DNA from: Candidatus Accumulibacter similis
Lineage (GTDB): Bacteria; Pseudomonadota; Gammaproteobacteria; Burkholderiales; Rhodocyclaceae
Direction of reading: 5' to 3'
Assembly (NCBI GenBank): GCA_013347225.1
Contig: CP054595.1
Location: 3,468,415-3,532,414, forward strand
DNA: 64,000 nt
The notes below the pieces were generated by a model that saw only the letters and a list, made by a program, of their open reading frames with translations, made no database searches and was not told the origin of the DNA. A program made the translations under genes and the position numbers. Position 1 is the stretch's first letter, and each line of letters begins with the position of its first letter. This document shows positions 53,343 to 62,060 of this stretch, one piece after another.

Positions 53343-56249
53343 TCACGCCAGCGCATCGAGCGCCAGCGACGCGATGCCGCGGGCGCGATCGATCTTCTCG
53401 GCGATCCTGAAAGCGGCATCCAGCTCGCCGATGCCGTACTGCTGCATCAACTGAAAGCGTTCCGCCTTCTCTTCCGGCTCGGTCTGAGCCAGTGCCAGGT
53501 AGAGGCTGGGCGGCACCGCGCGGAACAGCACTTCCATGCTCTTGGAGAGGATCACGCCCTCGGTGAACTTGCCCGCCTCTTTGCGGGCCGACAGCATCAG
53601 CGCCTTCTGTGCCGGATTCAGCTCGCGGAAGCGCGCGATCTTCTCCACCTCGTCCGGTGGCATCGACAGGCAGATCCACCACTCGATCATGTTCAACATG
53701 GGCTCGGCGGCCTTGGGCAGGTCGTCGATGTTCTGCGTCGCCAGCCAGTACCAGGCGCCGAGCTTGCGCCACATCTTCGTGATCTTCACGACGTAGGGCG
53801 CGAGCAGCGGATTCTTCGTGATGATGTGGCCTTCGTCCGTCACGTTGATGATCGGGCGGCCCAGGAATTGATCGCGCTCGGCGATGTTGTTGACCGTGTT
53901 GATCAGCGAGATGTAGGCGATGGAAAGCTGCGCGTTGTAGCCCTCGCGCGCGAAGGCGGCGAGGTCCACGATGGTGATGTCGGCCTCGGGCCACGGCGTG
54001 CCGGGCCGGTCGAACATCTCGCCGTCCACGCCCTGGCAGAACATATCCATCGCGTCCGCCATCTCCAGCAGCCGCGCGCGTCGCCCCTCGGGCAGCGACG
54101 TGTCGCGGGCGCGCTCGCGCAGCGCATCGCGCACGTCCCGCGTCAGCGCCGTGCGCCGTTCGGCCACGCAACGCTGGGCGGCGTCGAGGATGCACTGGCG
54201 GATCAGGCTGCGGTCGGCACGCGTCATGCGCGCTTCTTCCTTGTCCTCGCCGCCGGTGATCATCAGCCGCGCGGTGATCTCCAGTTCGCCGAGCACGTCG
54301 CGCTGCTCGTCCACTTCCTCACTGCGGCTTGCCGCCTGCGCTGCGGGCTCCTGGTCCTCGTCCAGCGCATCGGCATCCAGCGTCTGCACCTGGCTCGGCG
54401 TATCGACCAGCCGGTGCGCATCCGCAAATGGCGCGAGGCTGACGCCTGCGCCGGGCGCGAGCTTCACGCGATGCACCTTGAGGCCCAGCCGCGTGGCGAA
54501 GTCGCCGAACAAGCCGAAGCTGTTGCCGGCCTCCACGATGAACAGGCGCGGCCGGTAGATCGCCGTGACCTGGTTGAGGATGTTGTTGAGCGTCGCGCTC
54601 TTGCCCGAGCCGGTGGGGCCGAACAGGAAGAGATGCGCGTTCATCTGCCGGTCGAGTCGGTTCAGCGGATCGAAGGTGATCGGCCCGCCGCCACGGTTGA
54701 AGAACGTGATGCCCGGATGCCCCGTGCCCTGGCTACGGCCCCACACCGGCGCGAGGTTCGCGGCATGCTGCGCGAACATCAGTTGCGTGTACCACTGGCG
54801 CTTGTCGGAGGCTGGATCGAACACGCAGGGAAGCGAGCGCAGGTAGCTGTTGAGCGGCGCCACCTCGTCCTCCTCGCGCACGGGCTGCAGGCCCGCGTTG
54901 AGCATCACGTTGACCAGTTGCAGGCCGCGGGCGTCGAGCTGCGCGAGGTCGCGCCCGCGCAGGTAGAAGGCCAGCGCACCGCGGTAGAGCTTGTGCGCGC
55001 TACCGATCAGACCACGCGCTTCTTGCACGTCGCGGCGCGTCTGCTCCGAGGCGAGCGTCTCGCCGACCGACTTCTTGCTCAGGTGGTTCAGGTGCGCTTC
55101 GAGCACGTCCTGCGGCGTCGCGACGACCGTCAGGCACATCACCGTGTCCTCGGGCATCTGGTCGAACAGCGCATTGACCGCATCGCCGCCCTTGCGAGTC
55201 TCGCCGGTGACATGGCCGGTGGCGGGCGGCATGCGCAGCCGGTCCATCACGATGACCCGGTGCGGCATGCCGTCGAAGAGCCAGGTGCCGTTCGCCACGT
55301 CCGAGCGCGGCTGGCCGAAGAACAGGCGCTGCGCGAAGTCGCCACTTGCAAGCTCCATCTCCAGCTCGATTTCGCCGTCTTCGGCTTCCTCGGGATAGCG
55401 CGTGAGCGCATAGAAGCGCTCGCGGTCGTCGGCGCTGGGGCCGAGCGGCGTCGGGTGTGGGTTGAACCAGCGCAGCAGCCAGTCGTGGATGTCGGCCGCC
55501 GCCATGCGGCGGGACTTCACGCCCGCATTGGCGAGACCCCCGGCGAGCCGGTCGCAGATCGTCGTCAGCGCCTGCTCGGGCGACTGGCCGCGCCGCGATG
55601 CGGTCGCCGCGTTCGCGCGCCGGTAGACCACCATGCGCACACGCCGGACCTGGCCGCGCCACGGCAGGCGCGTCACCGTCGTGTCCTCGAACAGCCCGCC
55701 GGGCTTGGAGATGGCGCGCAGGTGATGCCCGAAGAACCGCAGGTAGAAGTCCGTGAAGGCACTGCCCTGGGCGCGCGGCCTCACATAGTCCGCCAGCCCG
55801 CGCAGGTAGTTGTCCCAGGTCGATTCGTCCTGGGCATAGAGCTGCACCACCCAGGGGTTCTCGTCGAGTTCGTCGAAAGAGTCCTGCAGCGCGTTCTCCA
55901 ACGCATCGCGTGCCTGCCACAGCCAGGCCATCTCGCGGCCCTCGGTGCCCACCGGCGCCAGCTCGAAGAAGCCCGCGACCGACTGGCCGTCTTCCAGCAG
56001 CATGCTCTTGGAACCCGGCAGATACTCCACCCACGGGAGCAGATCGGCGAAGGACGGTGACACGCCATAGAGGGCCTGCATATCCGCCTCGGTGGCCGGA
56101 CGACGCGGCCGGTCGGCTGCTGCTTTGCCTGGCTCCGGGATGCCGTGCGCTGCGAGCGTCGTCACGTGCCGCGACCAGGCATCCTCGCCCTGCGGGTCAG
56201 AGCCAGCCAATGCGAGGGCCTTGCGCGGCCAGGGCAAGGTCCAGGCCAT
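53343..56249 (-). CDS. traC: Conjugative transfer ATPase TraC (VirB4-like, PFL_4706 family)
   Basis: 968 residues. Powers pilus assembly and substrate transfer from the cytoplasmic face of the membrane. Walker A FGPTGSGKSATLNN (Gly544-Ser551), Walker B region PIINVTDEGHIITKN, and WLATQNIDDLPKAAE after it. The N-terminal 450 residues are the VirB4-type N domain. The inserted acidic stretch (ALDEDQEPAAQAASRSEEVD) is typical of this family. Start ATG 56249 shares one base with the lipoprotein stop (TGATG). Full length. Confidence 0.94.
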   Translation of the reverse strand: MAWTLPWPRKALALAGSDPQGEDAWSRHVTTLAAHGIPEPGKAAADRPRRPATEADMQALYGVSPSFADLLPWVEYLPGSKSMLLEDGQSVAGFFELAPVGTEGREMAWLWQARDALENALQDSFDELDENPWVVQLYAQDESTWDNYLRGLADYVRPRAQGSAFTDFYLRFFGHHLRAISKPGGLFEDTTVTRLPWRGQVRRVRMVVYRRANAATASRRGQSPEQALTTICDRLAGGLANAGVKSRRMAAADIHDWLLRWFNPHPTPLGPSADDRERFYALTRYPEEAEDGEIELEMELASGDFAQRLFFGQPRSDVANGTWLFDGMPHRVIVMDRLRMPPATGHVTGETRKGGDAVNALFDQMPEDTVMCLTVVATPQDVLEAHLNHLSKKSVGETLASEQTRRDVQEARGLIGSAHKLYRGALAFYLRGRDLAQLDARGLQLVNVMLNAGLQPVREEDEVAPLNSYLRSLPCVFDPASDKRQWYTQLMFAQHAANLAPVWGRSQGTGHPGITFFNRGGGPITFDPLNRLDRQMNAHLFLFGPTGSGKSATLNNILNQVTAIYRPRLFIVEAGNSFGLFGDFATRLGLKVHRVKLAPGAGVSLAPFADAHRLVDTPSQVQTLDADALDEDQEPAAQAASRSEEVDEQRDVLGELEITARLMITGGEDKEEARMTRADRSLIRQCILDAAQRCVAERRTALTRDVRDALRERARDTSLPEGRRARLLEMADAMDMFCQGVDGEMFDRPGTPWPEADITIVDLAAFAREGYNAQLSIAYISLINTVNNIAERDQFLGRPIINVTDEGHIITKNPLLAPYVVKITKMWRKLGAWYWLATQNIDDLPKAAEPMLNMIEWWICLSMPPDEVEKIARFRELNPAQKALMLSARKEAGKFTEGVILSKSMEVLFRAVPPSLYLALAQTEPEEKAERFQLMQQYGIGELDAAFRIAEKIDRARGIASLALDALA

Positions 56250-56683
56250 CAGTAGTCCTCCAGGCGCTCGCCAGGCATGGCGTACTGCACCCGCTGGTAC
56301 AAGGGAAAGACGGTGGTGTAGCCGGGCACGGGCACCGGATCGCTGCCGGCCAGGTGCGGGAACACGTACATCACCAGGTCCGGGTTCGGCAGTCGGTGGA
56401 ACTGGCGGTAGATCTCGTTGGCCGCGGTGCGCGTGTAGGCGGCAGCGGCGGCAGGCGCTGCCTGCGTATCGGCCTCGCTCAGCGCCCGGCGCAGGTCCTG
56501 GCGCGCGTCGAGCAGTTGCCGGGCAGCTTGTCCGCCACCGGCGCTGCCGCCCGTCTCCTGGGTCCACACATCGAGCATCGTGTAATCGCCGTGCGGTAGC
56601 AGCTTGTCCTTGCTAGTGGCGCAGCCGCCCAGCACTCCGACCGCGCACAGGACCGCGACCGATTCAATCCAAATCCGACGCAT
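56249..56683 (-). CDS. Conjugal transfer lipoprotein TIGR03751 (VirB7/TraV-like)
   Basis: 144 residues. The signal peptide ends in VGVLGGCATSKD (lipobox). A helical mid-part (QAARQLLDARQDLRRALSEA) leads to conserved YRQFHRLPNPDLVMYVFPHL and a C-terminal VFPLYQRVQYAMPGE. An outer-membrane anchor of the core complex, by family. It overlaps the TIGR03752 gene by 20 bases. Confidence 0.9.
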   Translation of the reverse strand: MRRIWIESVAVLCAVGVLGGCATSKDKLLPHGDYTMLDVWTQETGGSAGGGQAARQLLDARQDLRRALSEADTQAAPAAAAAYTRTAANEIYRQFHRLPNPDLVMYVFPHLAGSDPVPVPGYTTVFPLYQRVQYAMPGERLEDY

Positions 56684-58133
56684 GCTTGCCTCCGATGCGG
56701 TGATTGACCCGACGCCCCTTAGCGTCGTAGTCGATGTTGAGCGGCTGCTCCAGGTGCACGGCGACCTTGGCGCCGGGGCGCACGTAGACCGCGGCGAAGG
56801 CCTGGCCGTAGAGCTTGTTGACCCAATCAGCCATGTCGCGCACGCCACCGGCCAAGATGCGGCCCATCGCCTCGTTGCCGCTGATACCCACCGTGCCGAG
56901 CGAGCCGTTGTTGTTGGCGACCACGGCCACGCTGCCGTTGTCCGACTTGATCAGTGACGCCGCGCCGGCCCCAGCCGCCGTGATGAGGGCCTGCGAGCCC
57001 AGGTACTGCTGCGCGTTGCTGCGCCGTTCACCGCTGACGCAAGGAATGCCGTAGGGGTCGCTGATCCAGCCCAGGCCGCCGTGCGTGGTGCTGTTGGCGC
57101 TGCTGCCCGACCCGCTGCCGTTCTGGTTCCGGTTGCCGTCCTCCGGCATGGTGCGCACCGTCCCGTCGTTGAAGACGAACGTCACCGAGCGAATCTGGCC
57201 GCGCACGCAGGAAAGCGTCCAATCGCCGGAGGCCGTGCCGCTGACCACCGCACCGGCCACGTCGGGAATGTCGATGCCGTTGGCGGTCAGGTTGTCCGGC
57301 CCAATCAGCACCTTGAACGGATACGGGTCATTGACCGTGCCGTCGATCGGCACGCGGCCGATCAGCGCGGTCATCGCGATCGAGCCCATCAGCGTCGAGT
57401 TCGACGGCACCGTGTAGACCGGCTTGGCCGACGCGCCCACGGTGCGGCTGCCGGCGTCCGCCACGGTGCTTGCCACGCTGTCGGCCGTGTCGGAGAGCGT
57501 CTTCTGCGCCGGCCCGAAGCTCGTCGGGAAGTTCAGGCCACCGCTGCCGCCGTTCTTCGCCGAGGGCTTCGCGTCGTCGGGCTCCACCCAGCGCGTGCCA
57601 TTGGCGCTGCGCGCGGCACCCCCCTGGGTGCCGCCGAAGCCCTTGCCGTCGCCTTCTTCCAGACCGAGGCCCACCGGAAGGTCGGCCTGGCCGCCTTTGC
57701 CGGAGAGGCCATCCAGGCGCCGCTGCAGGTCTTGCAGCAGGCCCTGGGTCTGCTGGCGGTCGCTGGAGAGTTGCTCGCGGTCCTGCTGTAGGCGGCCACG
57801 CTCGCCGTCCAGCGCGGACTGGATGCGTTGGTCGATCGCGCTTTCCCGCGCGCGCATGCGCTCGTTCTCGGTCTTCTGGTTCTTGTTGTCGTTGAGCGCC
57901 GTCTGCAGCTCGTTGCGCAACTGCTTGACCTGGGCCACCAGCGTCGCGACGGTATCGCGCGGCGTGTCGCCCTCGATGCCCAGCGCCTTCATCTCCTCGG
58001 GCGTGAGCGAGTTGGCGGCGCTGGCGGGCGCGGGCTTGGCGCCACGATCACCGGAGAACAGCTTGATGCCGACGAACAGCAGCACCAGCGCCATCGGGAT
58101 CAGCAGCCATTTGAGGAGGGGGTTACTTTTCAT
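56664..58133 (-). CDS. ICE protein TIGR03752 (PFL_4705 family, VirB10/TraB-like)
   Basis: 489 residues. One N-terminal membrane helix (LLKWLLIPMALVLLFVGIKL), then a long coiled coil (about 60-150: VAQVKQLRNELQTALNDNKN onward), a Gly/Ser linker, and a C-terminal beta domain (VYTVPSNSTLMGSIAMTALI; FAAVYVRPGAKVAVHLEQPL), the VirB10-type barrel that spans to the outer membrane. ATG 58133 is preferred to a GTG at 58142. Confidence 0.9.
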   Translation of the reverse strand: MKSNPLLKWLLIPMALVLLFVGIKLFSGDRGAKPAPASAANSLTPEEMKALGIEGDTPRDTVATLVAQVKQLRNELQTALNDNKNQKTENERMRARESAIDQRIQSALDGERGRLQQDREQLSSDRQQTQGLLQDLQRRLDGLSGKGGQADLPVGLGLEEGDGKGFGGTQGGAARSANGTRWVEPDDAKPSAKNGGSGGLNFPTSFGPAQKTLSDTADSVASTVADAGSRTVGASAKPVYTVPSNSTLMGSIAMTALIGRVPIDGTVNDPYPFKVLIGPDNLTANGIDIPDVAGAVVSGTASGDWTLSCVRGQIRSVTFVFNDGTVRTMPEDGNRNQNGSGSGSSANSTTHGGLGWISDPYGIPCVSGERRSNAQQYLGSQALITAAGAGAASLIKSDNGSVAVVANNNGSLGTVGISGNEAMGRILAGGVRDMADWVNKLYGQAFAAVYVRPGAKVAVHLEQPLNIDYDAKGRRVNHRIGGKHASDLD

Positions 58134-59052
58134 GGCGGGCACCTCCTTCGGCCTGGCCGGCCGCCGCTGCCGGCGGCAGGTTCACCGTCGCGTCGATCGG
58201 TGAGAGCTTGGGCAGCAGCGACTCGGCCAGGCCGTGGCCACGGGTAACGAGGTAGACCACCGTCATGTCGGCGGCGCGTCCGGCCGGCGCCAGGTTCGGG
58301 TGCTGGAAGGTCGCGGCGAGGAAGTCGCCCTGCAATGCGCGTGGGTCCAGGTCGAGCCAGCGACCGGAGGTGTTGGTGAGCTTCACGGCCGTCACCCACT
58401 GGTCTTCGAGCCGCCATGCGGCCAGCGCCTGCGCACGCACCGGCAGCGTGGGCAGCAAGGTCGAAAGCTCCAGAGTGCGCCGCAGGTTGACGCGGCCGAT
58501 GCCGGGGACGGGTTCCACGGTGCGCAGCGGCGCATAGAGGTTCTGCGCCGCATAGCGCGTGAGCACGACGGCCACCGGCGTGGCGCGCTTCGCAGTGACT
58601 GCTGTGCGCTGCGCATCGTCGTCCGTCGTCGCAGCCGGCTTGGCCGGCTCGCCGTAGCGGGTGGTCGGTACATCGCTCTCGACGATGCGAACTGGTTCGA
58701 GCGCAGGCTGGCCCGCCTTCGCCGGCTCGGCCGCGATGTCCAGCAGGATCAGCGCGCCCGACTCCACGTCCTGCAGTTGCAGTCGCGTGGGCGCGATCGG
58801 CGCATTGGCGCGCAGGTAGATCGCCCCACCGGCGCTCTGCACGCGCAACTGCTCGCCGACGCCTGCCGGCACGCCGATGCGGACGTTGCGCTCGATGAAC
58901 ACCACGCGCTCCTGGCCGACCACCAGCGGCACCGCGAGCGGCAGCCGCTCCCAGCGCAGGATTTCGATGGCATGGGCCGCAGGCACGAGGGCCAGGCACA
59001 GCAGCAGGCCGGCCAGGGCCGCAGCGAACGGGCGCATCACGAAGGGCTTCAT
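58123..59052 (-). CDS. ICE protein TIGR03749 (PFL_4704 family, VirB9/TraK-like)
   Basis: 309 residues with a signal peptide (LALVPAAHAIEI). A beta-rich domain (ILRWERLPLAVPLVVGQERV, then LRVQSAGGAIYLRAN) and a C-terminal domain with VTAVKLTNTSGRWLDLDPRA, as in TraK/VirB9 outer-membrane core components. It ends 11 bases inside the TIGR03752 gene and starts with ATGA overlap to TIGR03746. Confidence 0.9.
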   Translation of the reverse strand: MKPFVMRPFAAALAGLLLCLALVPAAHAIEILRWERLPLAVPLVVGQERVVFIERNVRIGVPAGVGEQLRVQSAGGAIYLRANAPIAPTRLQLQDVESGALILLDIAAEPAKAGQPALEPVRIVESDVPTTRYGEPAKPAATTDDDAQRTAVTAKRATPVAVVLTRYAAQNLYAPLRTVEPVPGIGRVNLRRTLELSTLLPTLPVRAQALAAWRLEDQWVTAVKLTNTSGRWLDLDPRALQGDFLAATFQHPNLAPAGRAADMTVVYLVTRGHGLAESLLPKLSPIDATVNLPPAAAAGQAEGGARHEK

Positions 59053-59741
59053 GGGGTGTCTCCCTGCAAGTTGGAGCCGGCGCTCGCGGCCCTGCCGGGC
59101 GGTGCCGGGGGCGGCGGGGTTTCGATGCGTTCCGGCGCGCGCGCATGGCAGTCCAGCGCCAGGCCGAACGGGTTGCGCTCGGGGTCCACGTCCATGCGCA
59201 CGACCTTGAGTGCATAGCGCACGAGCGCGCGCTTGACCTGCTCGGCGCCCAGGTACTCGTCCGCGCTCACGTCCAGCGTGACGACCCAGTTGTTGGTCGA
59301 CACGGTTTGCACGCGCGCGGCCGGGTCGTCGCCGTAACCACGGCCGGGAATCTCGTAGATGCCGCGCACGCGCTGGCGCAGTTCGCCGTTGCTGCGCCGA
59401 AACTCGAAGTCCTGCTGCAGGAAGGCGCGGCAGCTCGGCGTGAAGTAGGCCGACAGCGCATGCAGGTTGCGCGGGTAGTCCTGCTCGCCGTTGGTCGGCC
59501 AGCGTTGGGCCTGCTGCCAGATGTAGAAGGTGAAGGCGTAGACGCTCTCCGGCGGCACGTCCCACCACTTACGGGTGCTGCCCGAGCGCAGGTCGGGCGG
59601 CACGTGGATGGTGAGGCTCTTGGGTGCGCTCCACCATCCGAAGCCGAGCAGCAACGCCATGACGAACAGCGCGGCGCCGGCCAGACGCAAGGTTTTCACG
59701 TGCGCCTGCAGGTGTGCGACCTCGTTCTTGAATCGGCTCAT
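59049..59741 (-). CDS. ICE protein TIGR03746 (PFL_4703 family, VirB8-like)
   Basis: 230 residues. A short cytoplasmic start, one membrane helix (LAGAALFVMALLLGFGWWSA) and a periplasmic domain (WDVPPESVYAFTFYIWQQAQ, DYPRNLHALSAYFTPSCRAF, RVQTVSTNNWVVTLDV). Bridges inner-membrane and core parts of the channel by analogy with VirB8/TraE. A Pro-rich C-terminus. ATGA overlaps on both sides. Confidence 0.9.
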   Translation of the reverse strand: MSRFKNEVAHLQAHVKTLRLAGAALFVMALLLGFGWWSAPKSLTIHVPPDLRSGSTRKWWDVPPESVYAFTFYIWQQAQRWPTNGEQDYPRNLHALSAYFTPSCRAFLQQDFEFRRSNGELRQRVRGIYEIPGRGYGDDPAARVQTVSTNNWVVTLDVSADEYLGAEQVKRALVRYALKVVRMDVDPERNPFGLALDCHARAPERIETPPPPAPPGRAASAGSNLQGDTP

Positions 59742-60166
59742 GCTGTACCTCGACGCAGGGACGGGTTGGGCCGCAGGCGCCGCGTGGACCACCAGCCCGA
59801 ACGGGTGATGAGCTGGCCCCCGCCCGCATGCGCTGCCAGCGCGGGGTAGCGCAGCACGAGGCGCCACTGGAGCTGGCGGTACAGCCAGGTGTCGGGCCGG
59901 CCGCGCTTCCACCGCCGCAGCAGGCCACCGCCCACGAAGACGCCGATACCGATGCCGGCGACGATCAGCGTGGGCACCATCGCGATGCTGTGCGTGAGCC
60001 AGGCCAGCGGCACGCCGGCCACGAGGCCGGCCGCACCGGACAGGCCGGCGCAGACCCACAGCTCGTCGGCCGTGAGCCCGCGCACGACCACCGGATGGCG
60101 GTTGAGGCGATGCGGCAAGAAGGTCACGAGCCCATCGCGCGACGGGCTCTCCAGGGCGCCGGCCAT
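59738..60166 (-). CDS. Conjugal transfer protein TIGR03750 (TraL/VirB3-like)
   Basis: 142 residues. FLPHRLNRHPVVVRGLTADE followed by two hydrophobic helices (AAGLVAGVPLAWL and IAMVPTLIVAGIGIGVFVGG) and a basic C-terminus (SGWWSTRRLRPNP). Matches the VirB3-type inner-membrane subunit that works with the VirB4 ATPase. It starts 12 bases after the pilin-like gene. Confidence 0.88.
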   Translation of the reverse strand: MAGALESPSRDGLVTFLPHRLNRHPVVVRGLTADELWVCAGLSGAAGLVAGVPLAWLTHSIAMVPTLIVAGIGIGVFVGGGLLRRWKRGRPDTWLYRQLQWRLVLRYPALAAHAGGGQLITRSGWWSTRRLRPNPSLRRGTA

Positions 60167-60178
60167 CGTTGCCGGTCC

Positions 60179-60553
60179 TTACAGGACGCCGGTGGCCTTG
60201 GTCAGCAACCAGATACCGACAACCAACAAGATCGCGCCCACTGCCACGGTCAGCCCGAACTGGCCCCACGTCGCGCGGCCGGTGTGAATCTCGGCGTAGC
60301 GGGTGTAAGCGTGGTAGCAGACGCCCACGAACATCGAGGCCACGACGAGCAGCGCAATCAGCAGCACGATGTCGTAGCCATAGTTCTGCAGCGTCTGCAT
60401 GATGCCGCTGCCGGTGCCGCGCGACGGATCTTCCAGCGTGGGAAGAGCGGCGAACGACTGCGACGGCATGGCGGCAATGCCCAGCGGGATGAGCAGCGCA
60501 GCGATGCGCGCAGGCCGTGCAGCGAGACGGTGAAGAGTCGGGGAAGCGTTCAT
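60179..60553 (-). CDS. ICE membrane protein TIGR03745 (pilin-like, VirB2 position)
   Basis: 124 residues. A long signal sequence (cleavage near SFA-ALP) and two hydrophobic helices (DIVLLIALLVVASMFVGVCY and LTVAVGAILLVVGIWLL), the layout of VirB2/TraA-type pilins. Probably the pilus subunit. It sits between TIGR03758 and TIGR03750, as usual. Confidence 0.87.
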   Translation of the reverse strand: MNASPTLHRLAARPARIAALLIPLGIAAMPSQSFAALPTLEDPSRGTGSGIMQTLQNYGYDIVLLIALLVVASMFVGVCYHAYTRYAEIHTGRATWGQFGLTVAVGAILLVVGIWLLTKATGVL

Positions 60554-60574
60554 GGCGATACACCTTTCATGGGG

Positions 60575-60814
60575 TCAGGACAGGAGGAAAAAACCCAGCA
60601 CCAGGTACATCGCGACGAAGCGCACGATGACGCCGAGGAACTGGCGTTGGGTCAGGTGGTGCTCGGCCCAGCCGACATAGGCGGTGCGCATCGCCCACAC
60701 GCCCCACAGCAGCAGGACGGCGAAGACGAAACCGAGCACGACGGCGGAGACGGCCCCGGGCGCAAAGCCTCCGTTGGCCGTGAAGGCGGCAACCTGGTCG
60801 GAGGAAGGCGTCAT
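60575..60814 (-). CDS. ICE protein TIGR03758 (PFL_4701 family)
   Basis: 79 residues, two membrane helices (VLGFVFAVLLLWGVWAM and VIVRFVAMYLVLGFFLLS) joined by WAEHHLTQRQFL. Small membrane component of the transfer apparatus of unknown detailed role. It overlaps the RAQPRD gene by ATGA. Confidence 0.87.
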   Translation of the reverse strand: MTPSSDQVAAFTANGGFAPGAVSAVVLGFVFAVLLLWGVWAMRTAYVGWAEHHLTQRQFLGVIVRFVAMYLVLGFFLLS

Positions 60815-61197
60815 GGTGACGGCGCCTCCTTGTCGGGGGTCGCGTTGCTGCGCGTGTAGTCGCCGGCCAGCGGCACGGGATCACGCGGCTGGGCGCGTTG
60901 CGGAACGAGGTAGTCGCGCACGCCGGCGCGCACGCGCTCCAGGTCGGCACGCAGCCGCGCGTAGTCGAAGTGGTAGCGAGTACGCCCCTGCGGCGCGGTG
61001 GCAGCGGCGTGCTCGGCGAAGCGGTCCAGCAGTTCGAGCTGGCGCGTCACTGCGGCGAGCATCTCGCGTTCCGCGGCGTCGTCGGAGGCGTCGGCGGCGA
61101 TGGCGGGCTGCAATCCGGCAGCGGCAAGCACAAGCGCGGCAAGGCGCATCGCGACGGCAAAGCGCCGAACCTGCGCGGGATTGCGAGTGGTTTCCAT
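60811..61197 (-). CDS. ICE protein of the RAQPRD family
   Basis: 128 residues with a signal peptide (cleavage near IAA-DAS) and the family signature RAQPRD near residue 103, followed by PVPLAGDY. A helical mature part (EREMLAAVTRQLELLDRFAE). Periplasmic, function unknown, always with the TIGR03758 gene. Confidence 0.9.
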   Translation of the reverse strand: METTRNPAQVRRFAVAMRLAALVLAAAGLQPAIAADASDDAAEREMLAAVTRQLELLDRFAEHAAATAPQGRTRYHFDYARLRADLERVRAGVRDYLVPQRAQPRDPVPLAGDYTRSNATPDKEAPSP

Positions 61198-61310
61198 CGA
61201 GCCGTTCTCCGAGGGATGCGGATGGCTCGATGCTCAAACGGCCAGTCTTCCGGCGCCGCAATCAATCGGAACCGGCCAACCACCGCTTTCCGCGGCGAAG
61301 GCCGATGCGG

Positions 61311-62060
61311 CTACAGGTACTTCTTGAAGGTCGCCGACGCGATACACACGGCCACGCCGAGCAGCGCCGCGCTGGGCAGCAGGATCAGCAGCGGATGCAC
61401 GCTGACCGGCAGCGCGAGGTAGGTGACCCAGGGCAGCACCGCCAGCGGCATCAGGCTGGCCCTGGCCCGGTGGTAGACAAATCCCGATTCGCGCCCGGCG
61501 CCGAAGCCGCGCACGTCACGGCGCACCAGGCCGTCGACCAGGCCGGTGAACGCGGCCATCAGGAACAGCGGCAAGGTCAGGATCAGCACCAGGAGCCGCA
61601 CGAGGAACACCAGCACGGTGTAGGCCGAGGCGATCAGGTAGCTCTCGACGTGCACGTAGAGCTGCGCGATGTAGTAGCGGAAGTCCCGCACCTGGCTGTG
61701 CGCACCGGCGCGTGATTGCGCCGCGGCGTCGCGTATCCAGTCCAACAGCCCGGTCTTCACGAACAGCCCTTGGTAGGCCCACTCGATGAGCTGGCGCGCA
61801 CTGCGCCCCGGCTCCTGCACCAGCACGCTTTGCGTGAAATGTTCCGAGACCTGCGATACCTCATAGTTCAGCATGCCCTGGGCATGACGCCAGCCCTGCT
61901 CGGGCCAGAGGAAGTGCATGCCGAGACACTCGATCACGATGCACAGCAGGAGCGAGCCGATCAACACACCGAACAGCCGAAACGGCAGCGTCACCAGCCC
62001 CGCGATCAGGCCCTGCTGGCGAACCTGCTGGCGTTGGACGGCGACGGCAGGGTCGCTCAT
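61311..62060 (-). CDS. ICE membrane protein TIGR03747
   Basis: 249 residues. A hydrophobic helix near 22-44 (VTLPFRLFGVLIGSLLLCIV) and others at 140-170 and 205-240. Mid-part WAYQGLFVKTGLLDWIRDAA is periplasmic. It overlaps the traD stop by ATGA. A 113-base gap follows before the RAQPRD gene, with no gene in it. Confidence 0.88.
   Translation of the reverse strand: MSDPAVAVQRQQVRQQGLIAGLVTLPFRLFGVLIGSLLLCIVIECLGMHFLWPEQGWRHAQGMLNYEVSQVSEHFTQSVLVQEPGRSARQLIEWAYQGLFVKTGLLDWIRDAAAQSRAGAHSQVRDFRYYIAQLYVHVESYLIASAYTVLVFLVRLLVLILTLPLFLMAAFTGLVDGLVRRDVRGFGAGRESGFVYHRARASLMPLAVLPWVTYLALPVSVHPLLILLPSAALLGVAVCIASATFKKYL

Noticed and set aside
53826..56060. 744-codon open frame on the plus strand
   Set aside because: Antisense to traC, which has full Walker motifs and family length. 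The plus frame has no domain.
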